47,404 bases of DNA, from assembly GCA_937899835.1 (NCBI GenBank), contig CALCCE010000087.1:1-47404 (forward strand). The letters run 5' to 3'. The notes below the pieces were generated by a model, which saw only the letters and a list, made by a program, of their open reading frames with translations, ran no database searches and was not told the DNA's origin. A program made the translations under genes and the position numbers. This document shows, in pieces, positions 23,188-31,719 of the stretch (its first letter is position 1; each line of letters begins with the position of its first letter). This DNA is from an uncultured Flavobacteriales bacterium (GTDB taxonomy: Bacteria; Bacteroidota; Bacteroidia; Flavobacteriales_G; Salibacteraceae).

Positions 23188-25824
23188 TTACTCTACCAAT
23201 TCGTCAGAGTAAGCTTTGTAGAATTGCAGGTAGGCTGCCTGGTAGGTAGTGCCCACTGGGATGTAGGTATCCCCGATACGCACCTCAGTGCGTTTTACAC
23301 CCGTCACCTGCTTCAGGTTAACGATGAAACTACGGTGAACACGCATAAAATTGCCCTCCTCTTCCAGCTGGTCTTCAAACGATTTGAGCGTAGCCAAAAC
23401 CAGAATTTTTCGCTCAGCGGTTACCACCGAACAATAGTTGGCTTCCGACTTGATCCAAAGAATCTGGTGGATAGGCATTTTAACCGATTCTGTGCTGGTT
23501 TTGAGCGTAAGTACAAGCGGCCCTTGCAACCGCTTGCGCCACGAGCGACCCATCTTCTTCAACTTTCCGAAGTGAAGCTCTAAAATACCCATGCGAAAAG
23601 CCAGCAGTAGCACCAAGCCCCCCAAACCTCCAACTGTCCATTGCCACCAGGTAGAAGCCGATTTCAATTCAGGAACCGTCACTTCCTGCAGTTGACTTTC
23701 CGACCAATCGGAAAAACCACTTTTCACACCAGCTTTGATCGTATAAGTGCCAGGCTCCAGGCCGAGAAGGTTGAAGGCATTCGAAGCACTTTCTACCCAA
23801 GGTCCGTCGTCAATGGAAAACCGAAAGCGCAGATTTTTGTCCGCAAACGATATAGCATCTACCACCAGGGTCACCGGCCGGTCCGCAAAAAGATTTTGCA
23901 CCACCTCCATGCCCGCCATAATCGGAGGTTGGCGGTTGGACAAAAACAAAGTAGTGTCCAAGGCAGACACACCATAATAAGAGGCCACATACACCCGATC
24001 TTTGTAAAAAGTAAGGTCGTGCACAATGTCTGATAACAATCCGTTGGCGTAATTGACACATTTCCACTCCCAATCGATCCATGGGTCCTCGGGATTCGGA
24101 ATTAGGTAGAGTCCAGAGTTAGAAGCCATCCAGATATGTCCGGATGCATCCACCCGCAACTTGTTAATGTTCGAAGGATAGAAACCTTTTTTTTGGTTCA
24201 AGTGGACGGCCAATGAATCGCCTTCAAACAAAAAGCAACCCCAACCAAGGGTCGTTACCAAAGTGCGATCGTTGTCCAACAGCAGAATGCCCGACGGTCG
24301 TTTTCCGTCGATTTCCGGGTAAAGGGCGCGGCTCTCTCCCGATCCTAAATCGATTTGAACAATTCCTTTAGCCGTTCCGCACAATAGCGAACTGTCTCGA
24401 GCATCATAGGTAATCACCTGTGCCGTAGAATTGAGACGGTACCGACGACCCGCTCTTTCCTCATCTCCCTCCAACCAATCTTCCGCTCGAAAGCGCAACG
24501 GAGCAATACCTTTGCCGGTGCTCAACCACATTTTTCCGGAAGGCTCCGTTTCCAAGTCATAGCCGCCATACGCCCGGTTGATTTCTGGATCAAGGGTATA
24601 CTTCCCAAAGGAGTTGGACAACCTCCGATCGGTACGCAACCACACTTCATCTTTAATGTTGAAAATAGCTTCGATACGACCCGGGCCTTTGTGCAACTTG
24701 TTGGGCTTTACCTTTCGGGAAACGGCCAGAGTATCTTCCACAATGGCAGACAGGTTGAAATTCGAGCTCCCCACCCACACCGTATCACGATGCTGAAAAA
24801 CACTGTGTACCGGAAAATCGGTCAACACTTCCTGGTTATAGTGCAAAATAGCCTGAGATTGGGCGTAGTACACCCCATTGTCATGTGTAGTGATCCACAG
24901 ACCATTTTCGTGGTCGCGGCAAATGAAGGTGACCGTCTTGCCCGGGAGAATATCTTCGGAAAACCGGTTGGAGCCTTGTTGCAAAAACCGGAGCCCCTTG
25001 GTGGTGCCCACCGCCAACTCGTTACTGCGAAAACCCATGCCCAGGTAGGTCACATTCTCGCCATCAGGTAGTGTATCCGCCATCACCAACTGAAAATCAC
25101 GATCAAACACATACATATCTCGGCCACTAGCAATGTAAAGCGACTCATTCAACCAAAACATGCGTGGCGGCCCAAGACCCTTGCGAAAAACTTTGAGCGG
25201 CTGAATCACCTTGCCCTTGGTCACATTGCGCACTGCCGAAAGCGAACTCCCGGCAAACACCTGATTGCGGTCGACCCACAAAGCAGTAACCGACTTTGCC
25301 TCCATGATGTTGCTACCGTCCACCACCAATTCTACACGTTGATCCCGGTCGATGCGGTAGAGGTAGCCTTCGAAATACCCGAGGTAAACCGATCCGTCAG
25401 GAGCGTTAAGGAAAGCTGATAAAAAGCCTTTAGGCGCAATTTCTTTTAAGAAAGGGGTGTTGCCCGGGTGGTGAATCTCACCTTCGAAAAAGTAGCAGGG
25501 AATGCCGTTGAAAGTTTGAAACCAGATGCGGCCCTTTTGGTCTTCGTGCACTTGTAGCACCTCGTTGTCGGTGAGACCATCGGCCACCGAATAGCGGGTA
25601 AACGACTGGCCGTTGTAGCGGCACACCCCCCGGTCGGTCGAAAACCAGAGGAAACCTTTGGAGTCTTGCCGAACGCAGTACACCCGGTTGCTGGGCAAGC
25701 CGTTTTCTACCGCGTAATGGCGATTTACGGTAGTTTGAGCGCCAACAAACGGTAAAGACGACAGCCAACAAAAAATTATAACCAAAAGGCGAGCGAAAGA
25801 AAAACCGGGGAGGAAATGGAGCAT
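23188..25824 (-). CDS. Membrane one-component regulator: sensor propeller - Y_Y_Y - LytTR
   Basis: 878 residues from the ATG at 25824 (MLHFLPGFSFARLLVIIFCWLSSLPFVGAQ targeting sequence); the frame stays open to 25893. The extracytoplasmic part is a two-component-regulator propeller (repeats such as LPSNRVYCVRQDSKGFLWFST, LTDNEVLQVHEDQKGRIWFQT, ILDNDR), followed by a Y_Y_Y-type beta-sandwich (RFRFSIDDGPWVES ... LEPGTYTIKAGV) and one membrane span (WQWTVGGLGGLVLLLAF, about 745-765). The cytoplasmic end is a LytTR DNA-binding domain (IHQILWIKSEANYCSVVTAERKILVLATLKSFEDQL ... FMRVHRSFIVNLKQVTGVKR). There is no kinase or receiver domain, so sensing would be coupled directly to DNA binding. Confidence 0.88.
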   Translation of the reverse strand: MLHFLPGFSFARLLVIIFCWLSSLPFVGAQTTVNRHYAVENGLPSNRVYCVRQDSKGFLWFSTDRGVCRYNGQSFTRYSVADGLTDNEVLQVHEDQKGRIWFQTFNGIPCYFFEGEIHHPGNTPFLKEIAPKGFLSAFLNAPDGSVYLGYFEGYLYRIDRDQRVELVVDGSNIMEAKSVTALWVDRNQVFAGSSLSAVRNVTKGKVIQPLKVFRKGLGPPRMFWLNESLYIASGRDMYVFDRDFQLVMADTLPDGENVTYLGMGFRSNELAVGTTKGLRFLQQGSNRFSEDILPGKTVTFICRDHENGLWITTHDNGVYYAQSQAILHYNQEVLTDFPVHSVFQHRDTVWVGSSNFNLSAIVEDTLAVSRKVKPNKLHKGPGRIEAIFNIKDEVWLRTDRRLSNSFGKYTLDPEINRAYGGYDLETEPSGKMWLSTGKGIAPLRFRAEDWLEGDEERAGRRYRLNSTAQVITYDARDSSLLCGTAKGIVQIDLGSGESRALYPEIDGKRPSGILLLDNDRTLVTTLGWGCFLFEGDSLAVHLNQKKGFYPSNINKLRVDASGHIWMASNSGLYLIPNPEDPWIDWEWKCVNYANGLLSDIVHDLTFYKDRVYVASYYGVSALDTTLFLSNRQPPIMAGMEVVQNLFADRPVTLVVDAISFADKNLRFRFSIDDGPWVESASNAFNLLGLEPGTYTIKAGVKSGFSDWSESQLQEVTVPELKSASTWWQWTVGGLGGLVLLLAFRMGILELHFGKLKKMGRSWRKRLQGPLVLTLKTSTESVKMPIHQILWIKSEANYCSVVTAERKILVLATLKSFEDQLEEEGNFMRVHRSFIVNLKQVTGVKRTEVRIGDTYIPVGTTYQAAYLQFYKAYSDELVE

Positions 25825-26107
25825 GAAACGGACGGACCAGTATATTCGGGTTAGCGCAAGCAGATCACCCTCCGAGAAGAGGATGGGCAACATCTGTTGG
25901 AAGAACGACGGTTCTTCGACTGGTGAAAAGAGCCGAAAAACAATACTGGGAGTTTAAAGCTAACAAAGTTTGCGCAAACCTCCAGGCCAGGTAAATCTTC
26001 CGGTAGCCGCGGGACATTGCCAAACAGACGAATCCCTAAGCCCACCGCAAGTGAATGTGGGCCTTCTCCCACCAACGCTTCCCACATTTATTTTTCGATC
26101 CAATGTG
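25825..26107. other. Intergenic region before tRNA-Asn, no gene seen
   Basis: No convincing ORF, hairpin or repeat was found. It holds the promoter region of the minus-strand regulator, for which no clear consensus box is visible. Confidence 0.4.
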
Positions 26108-26138
26108 TTGTGTAGGATCGGGGAAAGTGCTAATATTG
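26108..26138 (+). promoter_or_regulatory. Candidate promoter of tRNA-Asn
   Basis: TTG (26108-26110), 20 bases, then TAATATTG (26131-26138), one mismatch from TAnnTTTG. This would start transcription about 30 bases before the tRNA. Confidence 0.45.
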
Positions 26139-26175
26139 CCATCCGAAATTTTCGGAAATGTTCTTAATGTTACCT

Positions 26176-26249
26176 TCTCCCTTAGCTCAGTTGGTTAGAG
26201 CACCTGACTGTTAATCAGGGTGTCCTTGGTTCAAGTCCAAGAGGGAGAG
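26176..26249 (+). tRNA. tRNA-Asn (anticodon GTT)
   Basis: A complete cloverleaf of 74 nt. The acceptor stem is TCTCCCT/AGGGAGA with discriminator G. The D arm is GCTC...GAGC. The anticodon stem CCTGA/TCAGG encloses loop CTGTTAA with anticodon GTT, and the T arm CTTGG/CCAAG encloses TTCAAGT. CCA is not encoded. Its last 17 bases are nearly repeated at 30664. Confidence 0.97.
26233..26249 (+). repeat. Possible attL: tRNA 3' end repeated 4.4 kb downstream
   Basis: AAGTCCAAGAGGGAGAG here and AAGTCCAAGAGGGAAAG at 30664-30680 differ at one of 17 bases, with 14 identical in a row. Together they bracket an AT-rich segment of unrelated genes, as expected for integration into a tRNA 3' end. Confidence 0.45.
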
Positions 26250-26256
26250 CCCAATT

Positions 26257-26293
26257 AGACTTTTCACTTTCAGAAGTGGAAAGTCTTTTTTTT
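26257..26293 (+). terminator. tRNA terminator
   Basis: AGACTTTTCACTT (26257-26269) pairs with AAGTGGAAAGTCT (26274-26286), one G-U pair, followed by eight Ts. Confidence 0.85.
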
Positions 26294-26581
26294 GCCCCGT
26301 CGTTACTGGGTTTCCGAGGGTCGGGGGTGTTTCTAACTCCTGATTTTCTCCCCGATCAGAATAATTTCAAATCACTGATTTTTAAGACTTTAATTTTGTT
26401 AGGTTTCAATGACCTAATTGGACTTGAACCGCGAGGAGATTATCAGATTTCTTCAGTTTAGGTTCATCCTCAGTCTTCCAAGCTTAAAGCTGTGAATGAG
26501 ATTCCTCTCAATAAAACAAAGATTTCACAGTTCAGCCCCAACTTCGACGGACCCAACCTCCAATTCGGAGGACAGCTTTCC

Positions 26582-26757
26582 CCTTTCAATTCTTGCTTGG
26601 ATTGGTTAGATTTGAATTTCCCCCTCAGCCATTGGTGTTTAATTGACCGAATTAGCTCCAAAGTCAGGTGTTGGCTTGGTCTTTTGATTGAAGGAGCTTT
26701 TAGATAAAAACTTCAGCAAGCTATCCTAAAAACCTTGAGCAATGCTGTTTATCTAAT
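26582..26757 (+). repeat. Conserved upstream module, copy 1
   Basis: The 40-base block at 26582-26621 (ending in GGTTAGATTTGAATTTCC) matches 28600-28639 at 36 of 40 positions. The block ATGCTGTTTATCTAAT (26742-26757) matches the same place in copy 2 at 15 of 16. The module ends directly before the ATG at 26761. The other bases from 26294 show no gene. Confidence 0.6.
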
Positions 26758-26760
26758 TGT

Positions 26761-28545
26761 ATGAAACAAACTCAAAAAACTAATTTAAATATGACTCAAG
26801 AATGGTTTGAAATGAACGATTTGAGAAAGAAGAAGTTAGATAAATCCGTTTGGATACCTCTACGTTCTCAAAAATCCATTCGAAATCAAATACAATTTGG
26901 GGAAACTGGTTATCAAGAAGAGTTTTTGGGTCATGGTTCGATAATGGTCCCTTTTGATAAAAAAGAAATAGTACAAAAGTTAAGTTGGACTGATATTGGA
27001 TTAAGTAACTCCAAAGGGTTAAACTATGTTTATGGCGAATATTACCAGTCAGACATATACGAAAACAATGACTTAAAAGGGTTTCATTTGGTCATAGACC
27101 AAACCTTTGACAACAATTTTGATAATCATGAATGGCACTTACATCAGGATTTAGTTATCAATTTGGGGCTAAAAAGAGAAAGTGATATTTGGATATGCCC
27201 CAGACATGGATACGAGGTAGTCGCAAGGCTTGAAAGAAACAAAGACGACAACCCAATAGTTCTCGAGATAAGGAATCAATTTCTAAAAGATTATTTGAAA
27301 GCAAGAGAATGCGGTCTATTCATGACTTCCTTTTTCAGTAGAGATGAAATATTTGAAAATCGCTCAGTTCTTTCTTGGAATGAAGAATCGCAACAATCTG
27401 AGGATGGAAAAGATACTTGGGAGTGTAGAGTTTTAGAAATACATGAAGGAGGTTCCCATTTTTGGGGGAAAATAGCCGTTTCAAATGTTAGTAGAATTGA
27501 TGTTGATGAAAATGAAGACGTCCCGGACATGACCTCCTTTCCAACAGGTGACAATGTAAAGTCTGAATTCTACGAGAGAGGTTTTGAAGGAAAGAAGTTG
27601 TACAGAATTATTTCAGAACTTTGGAAATACGATTGGATAAACCCTGCCGATTCAAGCCCAGTAACATTAGGTCACAAAGAAAATATTGACATTTTTTATG
27701 TTGTTGACACCACAGGAAATAAGGAAAGCGGAAAGGAACTAATCAAAGGTGAAAAATGGCTTTGGTTTAGACCTGAGTTAGTTTCAGCATTATTATCTAA
27801 ACGTCGTAGTTTTTTGAATTGGTATACAAGAGATACAGGAAGTGTTTCATGTTCACCAGCCTGGGGAGTTCATTTTGGAGTAAATGCATTAGGTTTGATC
27901 ACTGTTTATGCGAAAGATATTGGCCAATTACCTTTATGGCAACAACAAATTTGGGCGAGTTTCAATGTCGCACCAGATGGGGGAATCTCTAAAGAACTTC
28001 ATGATTCACAAGTCAAGGCAAAACCAGCATCGACTTTAGCACCAGAAGCACTCATAGAGAAAGTTATCAAAGAAATAAACGTGGCTGCTAATACAAGCCT
28101 TCAAATCCAATTTTTCAGGGAGCATAGTTCTATCAGTGAAATTGTGACCTCAATTCACAGATTCAGAGCAATTGATATTAATGGGCTTTATTCGCTTTCA
28201 AAAGACTTGGCAAGAATAATTGTTGACGATATTGATACTGTTTCTATTCAGAAAATTATCGCACCACCCAAGAAAACGAAATGGGGCTCACTTAAAAGTA
28301 TTGAAAACTTGCTTGCATCAAAAATCACTGCGGAAGATGCTCATAACATAATGAGTCCATTTGTTGGGATTTATGAACTGAGGCATGGAGACGCTCATTT
28401 GCCAAGCAGTAAACTTGAAGAATCATTTAAGCTTATTCAGATAGACAGAAATCAGCCAACAGTCATACAAGGCTATCAAATGCTATTTGCATGCGTCAAC
28501 AATCTACATGTGATATTAAGCATACTTAAAGATTGGAAGATCTAA
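26761..28545 (+). CDS. Unknown 594-aa protein with C-terminal HEPN-like R-x4-H motif
   Basis: The gene is AT-rich compared with the chromosomal genes to its left. It has no signal peptide or membrane span, so it is probably cytoplasmic. The N-terminal two thirds (to about 405) are mixed alpha/beta with many Trp residues and end in a conserved-looking stretch LPLWQQQIWASFNVAPDGGISKELH. The last 180 residues are mainly helical and contain YELRHGDAH (R541, H546), which fits the R-x4-6-H signature of HEPN domains, many of which are RNases of defence and toxin systems. It stands alone after tRNA-Asn, preceded by the repeated upstream module. I do not recognise the full-length family; a defence role is a hypothesis. 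Confidence 0.75.
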   Translation: MKQTQKTNLNMTQEWFEMNDLRKKKLDKSVWIPLRSQKSIRNQIQFGETGYQEEFLGHGSIMVPFDKKEIVQKLSWTDIGLSNSKGLNYVYGEYYQSDIYENNDLKGFHLVIDQTFDNNFDNHEWHLHQDLVINLGLKRESDIWICPRHGYEVVARLERNKDDNPIVLEIRNQFLKDYLKARECGLFMTSFFSRDEIFENRSVLSWNEESQQSEDGKDTWECRVLEIHEGGSHFWGKIAVSNVSRIDVDENEDVPDMTSFPTGDNVKSEFYERGFEGKKLYRIISELWKYDWINPADSSPVTLGHKENIDIFYVVDTTGNKESGKELIKGEKWLWFRPELVSALLSKRRSFLNWYTRDTGSVSCSPAWGVHFGVNALGLITVYAKDIGQLPLWQQQIWASFNVAPDGGISKELHDSQVKAKPASTLAPEALIEKVIKEINVAANTSLQIQFFREHSSISEIVTSIHRFRAIDINGLYSLSKDLARIIVDDIDTVSIQKIIAPPKKTKWGSLKSIENLLASKITAEDAHNIMSPFVGIYELRHGDAHLPSSKLEESFKLIQIDRNQPTVIQGYQMLFACVNNLHVILSILKDWKI

Positions 28546-28599
28546 GCACTTCCTCATTGTAGTCATAATATCCTGCTCAAATCTGAGTGTAACCTTTCT

Positions 28600-28796
28600 C
28601 CTTTCAACTCTTGCTTGGATTAGTTAGATTTGAGTTCCCTCTTTCATATCATATTGTGTTTAACCTACCAAACTGGCACAGAAATCAATAGTTGTTTCTC
28701 TATCCTTGGATAGTTGGAACATTTCGATAACTACCTCATCATGGTTGGTTAACCCAAACACTTAGGGTTATGTTGTTTATCTAATAGTTGTGGTAC
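28600..28796 (+). repeat. Conserved upstream module, copy 2
   Basis: It starts with the 40-base block shared with copy 1 (28600-28639) and ends with a 46-base block (28747-28792) that matches 31720-31765 at 39 of 46 positions. Its last ten bases, GTTGTGGTAC (28787-28796), are repeated in inverted form just after the gene it precedes (29560-29569). Confidence 0.65.
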
Positions 28797-28814
28797 ATTA
28801 TTGAAAATCAGAAC

Positions 28815-29552
28815 ATGCGTTATTCAAAAGAAGAAATATTAAAAAAAATTAGAGAAATTGCTGAATTGAATAATGGGAAAATGATTGGAATTAAGAAATT
28901 CGAATCACTAACTGGTATAAAGGAAGGATTTTGGAAAGGAAGATATTGGATTAATTGGTCTGACGCTGTAAATGAAGCTGGTTTTAAATCAGCAAACTAT
29001 AAACAACCTTGGGACAAAAATACCATGCTGAAAAAATTAGCTGACTTAGTTCTAGAACTTGATCATTTTCCGCAAGTTGCCGAGTTAAAAATGAAAAGAT
29101 TTAAGGATAAGTCATTCCCAAATGCAAAATCTTATAGAGAAAGAATCGGAAATAAATTACCTATGGCTAAAAATCTTTATGATTGATGTATTGATAAACC
29201 TAAATACAAAAGAGTTTTATCAATATGTAAACCACTATATTTAGAAAATATTGAAAACAGTACGTATAAAATTGCTAAATCGAAAACTATAATCAAAACT
29301 GGATTCGTATATCTTATGAAATCAGGGAAAAACTATAAAATTGGAAAGACAAATTCGTTTAACAGAAGGCAATATGAAATCGGATTACAAATGCCTAAGA
29401 GTATTCAACCGATACATAGTATTGAAACGGACGATCCAAATGGTATAGAGCTTTATTGGCATAATAGATTTAAAGAAAAAAGGCTTAATGGAGAATGGTT
29501 TGAATTATCTAATGATGAAGTTAATATCTTTAAGAGAAGAAAATTCATGTAA
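28815..29552 (+). pseudogene. GIY-YIG (T5orf172-like) nuclease with HNH-repeat N-terminus, broken by one TGA
   Basis: One frame runs from the ATG at 28815 (MRYSKEEILKKIREIAELNNGK) to TAA at 29550-29552, 245 codons, interrupted only by TGA at 29184-29186. The N-terminal part has homing-endonuclease-associated repeats (FESLTGI...FWKGRYWINWSDAVNEAGF). After the TGA the frame continues without another stop into a complete T5orf172/GIY-YIG domain (GFVYLMKSGKNYKIGKTNSFNRRQYEIGLQ ... GIELYWHNRFKEKRLNGEWFELSNDEV ... FKRRKFM). The combined layout matches a known bacterial family of about 250-290 residues, so this is one gene split by a single nonsense codon rather than two genes. Readthrough cannot be excluded. 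Confidence 0.75.
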
Positions 29553-29559
29553 ATAAAAC

Positions 29560-29581
29560 GTACCACAACAACGTATAAAAT
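29560..29581 (+). repeat. 3' flanking motif with inverted GTACCACAAC
   Basis: GTACCACAAC (29560-29569) is the exact reverse complement of the end of upstream module copy 2, so the broken gene lies between inverted repeats. It runs into CAACAACGTATAAAAT (29566-29581), which matches 32292-32307, after the next broken gene, at 14 of 16 positions. Confidence 0.6.
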
Positions 29582-29739
29582 TTATGCTCAAATTTTAGTT
29601 AACTTTAAAAATTCAAAAAGACCATCACAAAAACATAGAAATTATTTGATTAGGCAATCGTGACAAATTTTTCATGAACACCTTTTTCTTATGTTCCTAA
29701 CCCTCTGTCAAACACCGAACTTTATCGTTTAAGAAAAGG

Positions 29740-29906
29740 CACAACTCCCTGAAAACCTGTACTATCTGGTTCACATACAGTCCAGCAGGGAGAGCGATGA
29801 AGCAGAACATAGTTCGCTTCATCGCCGTGCGGTGATCGGTACGATCTACTGCACAGCGAAATGAAATTGAAAGCCTCAGTGAAGTCATTCTTCTTGAGGC
29901 TTTTTT
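29740..29906 (+). ncRNA. Strongly structured candidate RNA ending in a terminator
   Basis: Four stems follow one another. Stem A is CTCCCTG/CAGGGAG (29745-29751, 29786-29792), enclosing CTGTA/TACAG (29757-29761, 29776-29780). Stem B is GCGATGAAGC/GCTTCATCGC (29794-29803, 29816-29825), ten perfect pairs. Stem C (29827-29854) has about twelve pairs with one bulge and a GTA loop. Stem D is AAAGCCTCA/TGAGGCTTT (29870-29878, 29895-29903), followed by a T run. ORFs overlapping it look like shadows. I do not recognise the class. Confidence 0.55.
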
Positions 29907-29961
29907 CATTTTATCCCTCCGGACCTTTCCCGGTATTGCCTATCTTCTTTCTTAAAAAATA

Positions 29962-30252
29962 CTGGGTCTCAACTACTGTTGCTACGTACTTTATTCTTTG
30001 AAAGACCACAAATTTTACATTGGCTATACTACCAACCTGGAACAGCGCATTGAAAACCACAATGCAGGTAAAACTACCTCCACCGCGCCACGAAGACCCT
30101 TGAAACTCATCTTTTGCGAATACTACCTGGTTAAAGCAGATGCGATGAGACGGGAGAAATACTTTAAAACTACTGCTGTGAAGAAGGGGTTGCGGTTGAT
30201 GTTGCGGGAAACTTTAGTAACGTTAGAGAAAAACTACTCTAAATTGGATTGA
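29962..30252 (+). CDS. Small GIY-YIG domain protein (UPF0213-like), start uncertain
   Basis: The frame contains the complete core: NYCCYVLYSLKDHKFYIGYT (the GIY and YIG strands), the conserved Arg of LEQRIENHNAG, and the C-terminal helix with REKYFKTTAVKKGLR. Members are about 80-95 residues and usually open with an ATG a few residues before YVLYS. Here there is no ATG between the upstream stop (29953-29955) and the YIG strand. CTG at 29962 is taken as the start; TTG at 29998 would delete the first strand of the catalytic fold. The gene may have a non-canonical start or have lost its start. The role of this family is unclear. Confidence 0.55.
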   Translation: MGLNYCCYVLYSLKDHKFYIGYTTNLEQRIENHNAGKTTSTAPRRPLKLIFCEYYLVKADAMRREKYFKTTAVKKGLRLMLRETLVTLEKNYSKLD

Positions 30253-30663
30253 AGCTGCGAAAATCAAGGAGGTAAAATTTAAAAATAGAGTAGGGTTTTA
30301 ACCGACAGACTCTCTGTCCATATGATTGAGAAGGTCGATTCGTGTAAATTATGATCTTAACTACACTAATAATGTGCCATTTGCATTCTTTGAGCACGCT
30401 ATTTTGTCCAAACCCTACAAGTGGTACGCACTGTTTCTAAGAGGCAGAGCACAAGACAGAAACGCGTCTCAAGAGAGGCTCACTTCTTTATAGAATAAAA
30501 ACTCCGTTGGTTAGGGTCCCGAACCGTCGAGATTCATCCGTGTTTTCCTGACTTATCTAGGGTAAAAGTTTAGTTGGAGGCTTTCTTATTTCGAACAAGC
30601 CGAAAAGGCCTGGAAGAGAAGTTTATGCTGATTGGATCAGCCAGTTGTCTGAGGAATTTCGGT

Positions 30664-30680
30664 AAGTCCAAGAGGGAAAG
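30664..30680 (+). repeat. Possible attR: copy of the tRNA-Asn 3' end
   Basis: See 26233-26249. Nothing else of a tRNA is present here. The surrounding 30253-30866 has no convincing gene; one frame ending at 30665 (REVYADWISQLSEEFR) looks like the tail of a lost gene. Confidence 0.45.
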
Positions 30681-30685
30681 CATCG

Positions 30686-30725
30686 AACCCCAAAAAGCCA
30701 GCTACATAGCTGGCTTTTTGGGGTT
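30686..30725. terminator. Perfect 18-bp hairpin next to the tRNA-end copy
   Basis: AACCCCAAAAAGCCAGCT (30686-30703) pairs perfectly with AGCTGGCTTTTTGGGGTT (30708-30725) across four bases. It starts only six bases after the tRNA-end copy and may be the original terminator of the tRNA gene before an insertion. Confidence 0.6.
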
Positions 30726-30866
30726 TTCAGACTTTTCGTTCGAGTTTATGTTGGATTGTGATTTACAATTCTTCAGTACGATAAATGGTTAAGAAAAGTT
30801 CATGGAGGCAAATCGATGAACAGATTGTTCATCGTTAAACATTAAGTTGTCTAAGCCTTGATAAAA

Positions 30867-31307
30867 TTACAATAGACCTCCGCTTGGAACCAATGGAATA
30901 AGATCTGAAAGCGGAACACTCGTCAGTTGGGATGGGTCTACCTGGTTCGTTAAATAACACGGAATGCATCCAAAAACCACCAACCCGGGATACACAAAGG
31001 GTTCGTGGTTTGTAGTGCACTGGGTACATCTGCTAAGGGGCGCTGATTTAACAGCATTACCGCCTTGCGACAACGTTCCTGTTACTTGCAAATAGACGGT
31101 GGATTGCTCGTAGGCAAGGGCCATTCCAGACACAGCACTAAACTCTGGAAAGTAATTCTCATAGGGTTGAATTTCTGCCGCTGAATAGTTCTTAATAATG
31201 GTGAGGTTGGGTGTAGGAGATGAACAAACAGGCTCACACGCAACTTCAGGTTGAGTGGTAAACGAAAAACTAAAAATTCCGCCTATCAGGGCTGTAATTA
31301 GAAGCAT
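30867..31307 (-). CDS. Small secreted Cys-containing protein of unknown function
   Basis: 146 residues from the ATG at 31307, where the signal peptide MLLITALIGGIFSFSFTTQPEVA begins; the frame is open to 31370 but the extra residues are charged and unlike a signal. Cys pairs occur early (CEPVCSSP) and late (RCTQCTTN, GCIPC). It has no T9SS domain and no recognised family. It is the only minus-strand gene between 26 and 33 kb. Confidence 0.55.
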   Translation of the reverse strand: MLLITALIGGIFSFSFTTQPEVACEPVCSSPTPNLTIIKNYSAAEIQPYENYFPEFSAVSGMALAYEQSTVYLQVTGTLSQGGNAVKSAPLSRCTQCTTNHEPFVYPGLVVFGCIPCYLTNQVDPSQLTSVPLSDLIPLVPSGGLL

Positions 31308-31719
31308 TTTTTTCTCTTTTGTTTCCTTTACTTTTACTGAACTACTCGTATTGCTTTTCGGCTGCCGCATAAGGGGTGAATCTATTCACCGGCAGATTGG
31401 AGGGGAGAGGAATGGGAGCACTTTGTAGGTGAACGTAGGCAGTTTTTCTCCGAACGCTAGCTTCTCTGTTGCCATCGAGCCATGTAATACAACTGTAAGC
31501 GAAAGAACGGATGACTGTCCTGTTTCTTAAATTTTGAAGCTGTCTTCAATAATCCTATTGCCACCAAACACAACTACTACTGAACCACATCGTAAATGTC
31601 AAACCTGAGAACTTCCCTGCCGAACCTTCACTCACTGAAATCCAATTAGGTTGAAAAGCAATCGTTGAATTTGTTCCCTTTGACAGCAGGAATGTTCCAA
31701 TTTCCAACTCATTATAGCA

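Noticed and set aside
26560-28800. Integron attC sites from GTTAGAT and GTTTAAC boxes
   Set aside because: The boxes occur in the wrong order for an attC site on either strand, and no integron integrase is in the window.
29697-29909. 70-codon minus-strand ORF
   Set aside because: It is created by the stems of the structured element at 29740-29906 and has no protein-like features.
30574-30792. 72-codon ORF over the tRNA-end copy
   Set aside because: It runs through the tRNA-like repeat and the 18-bp hairpin, so it is very unlikely to be a gene.
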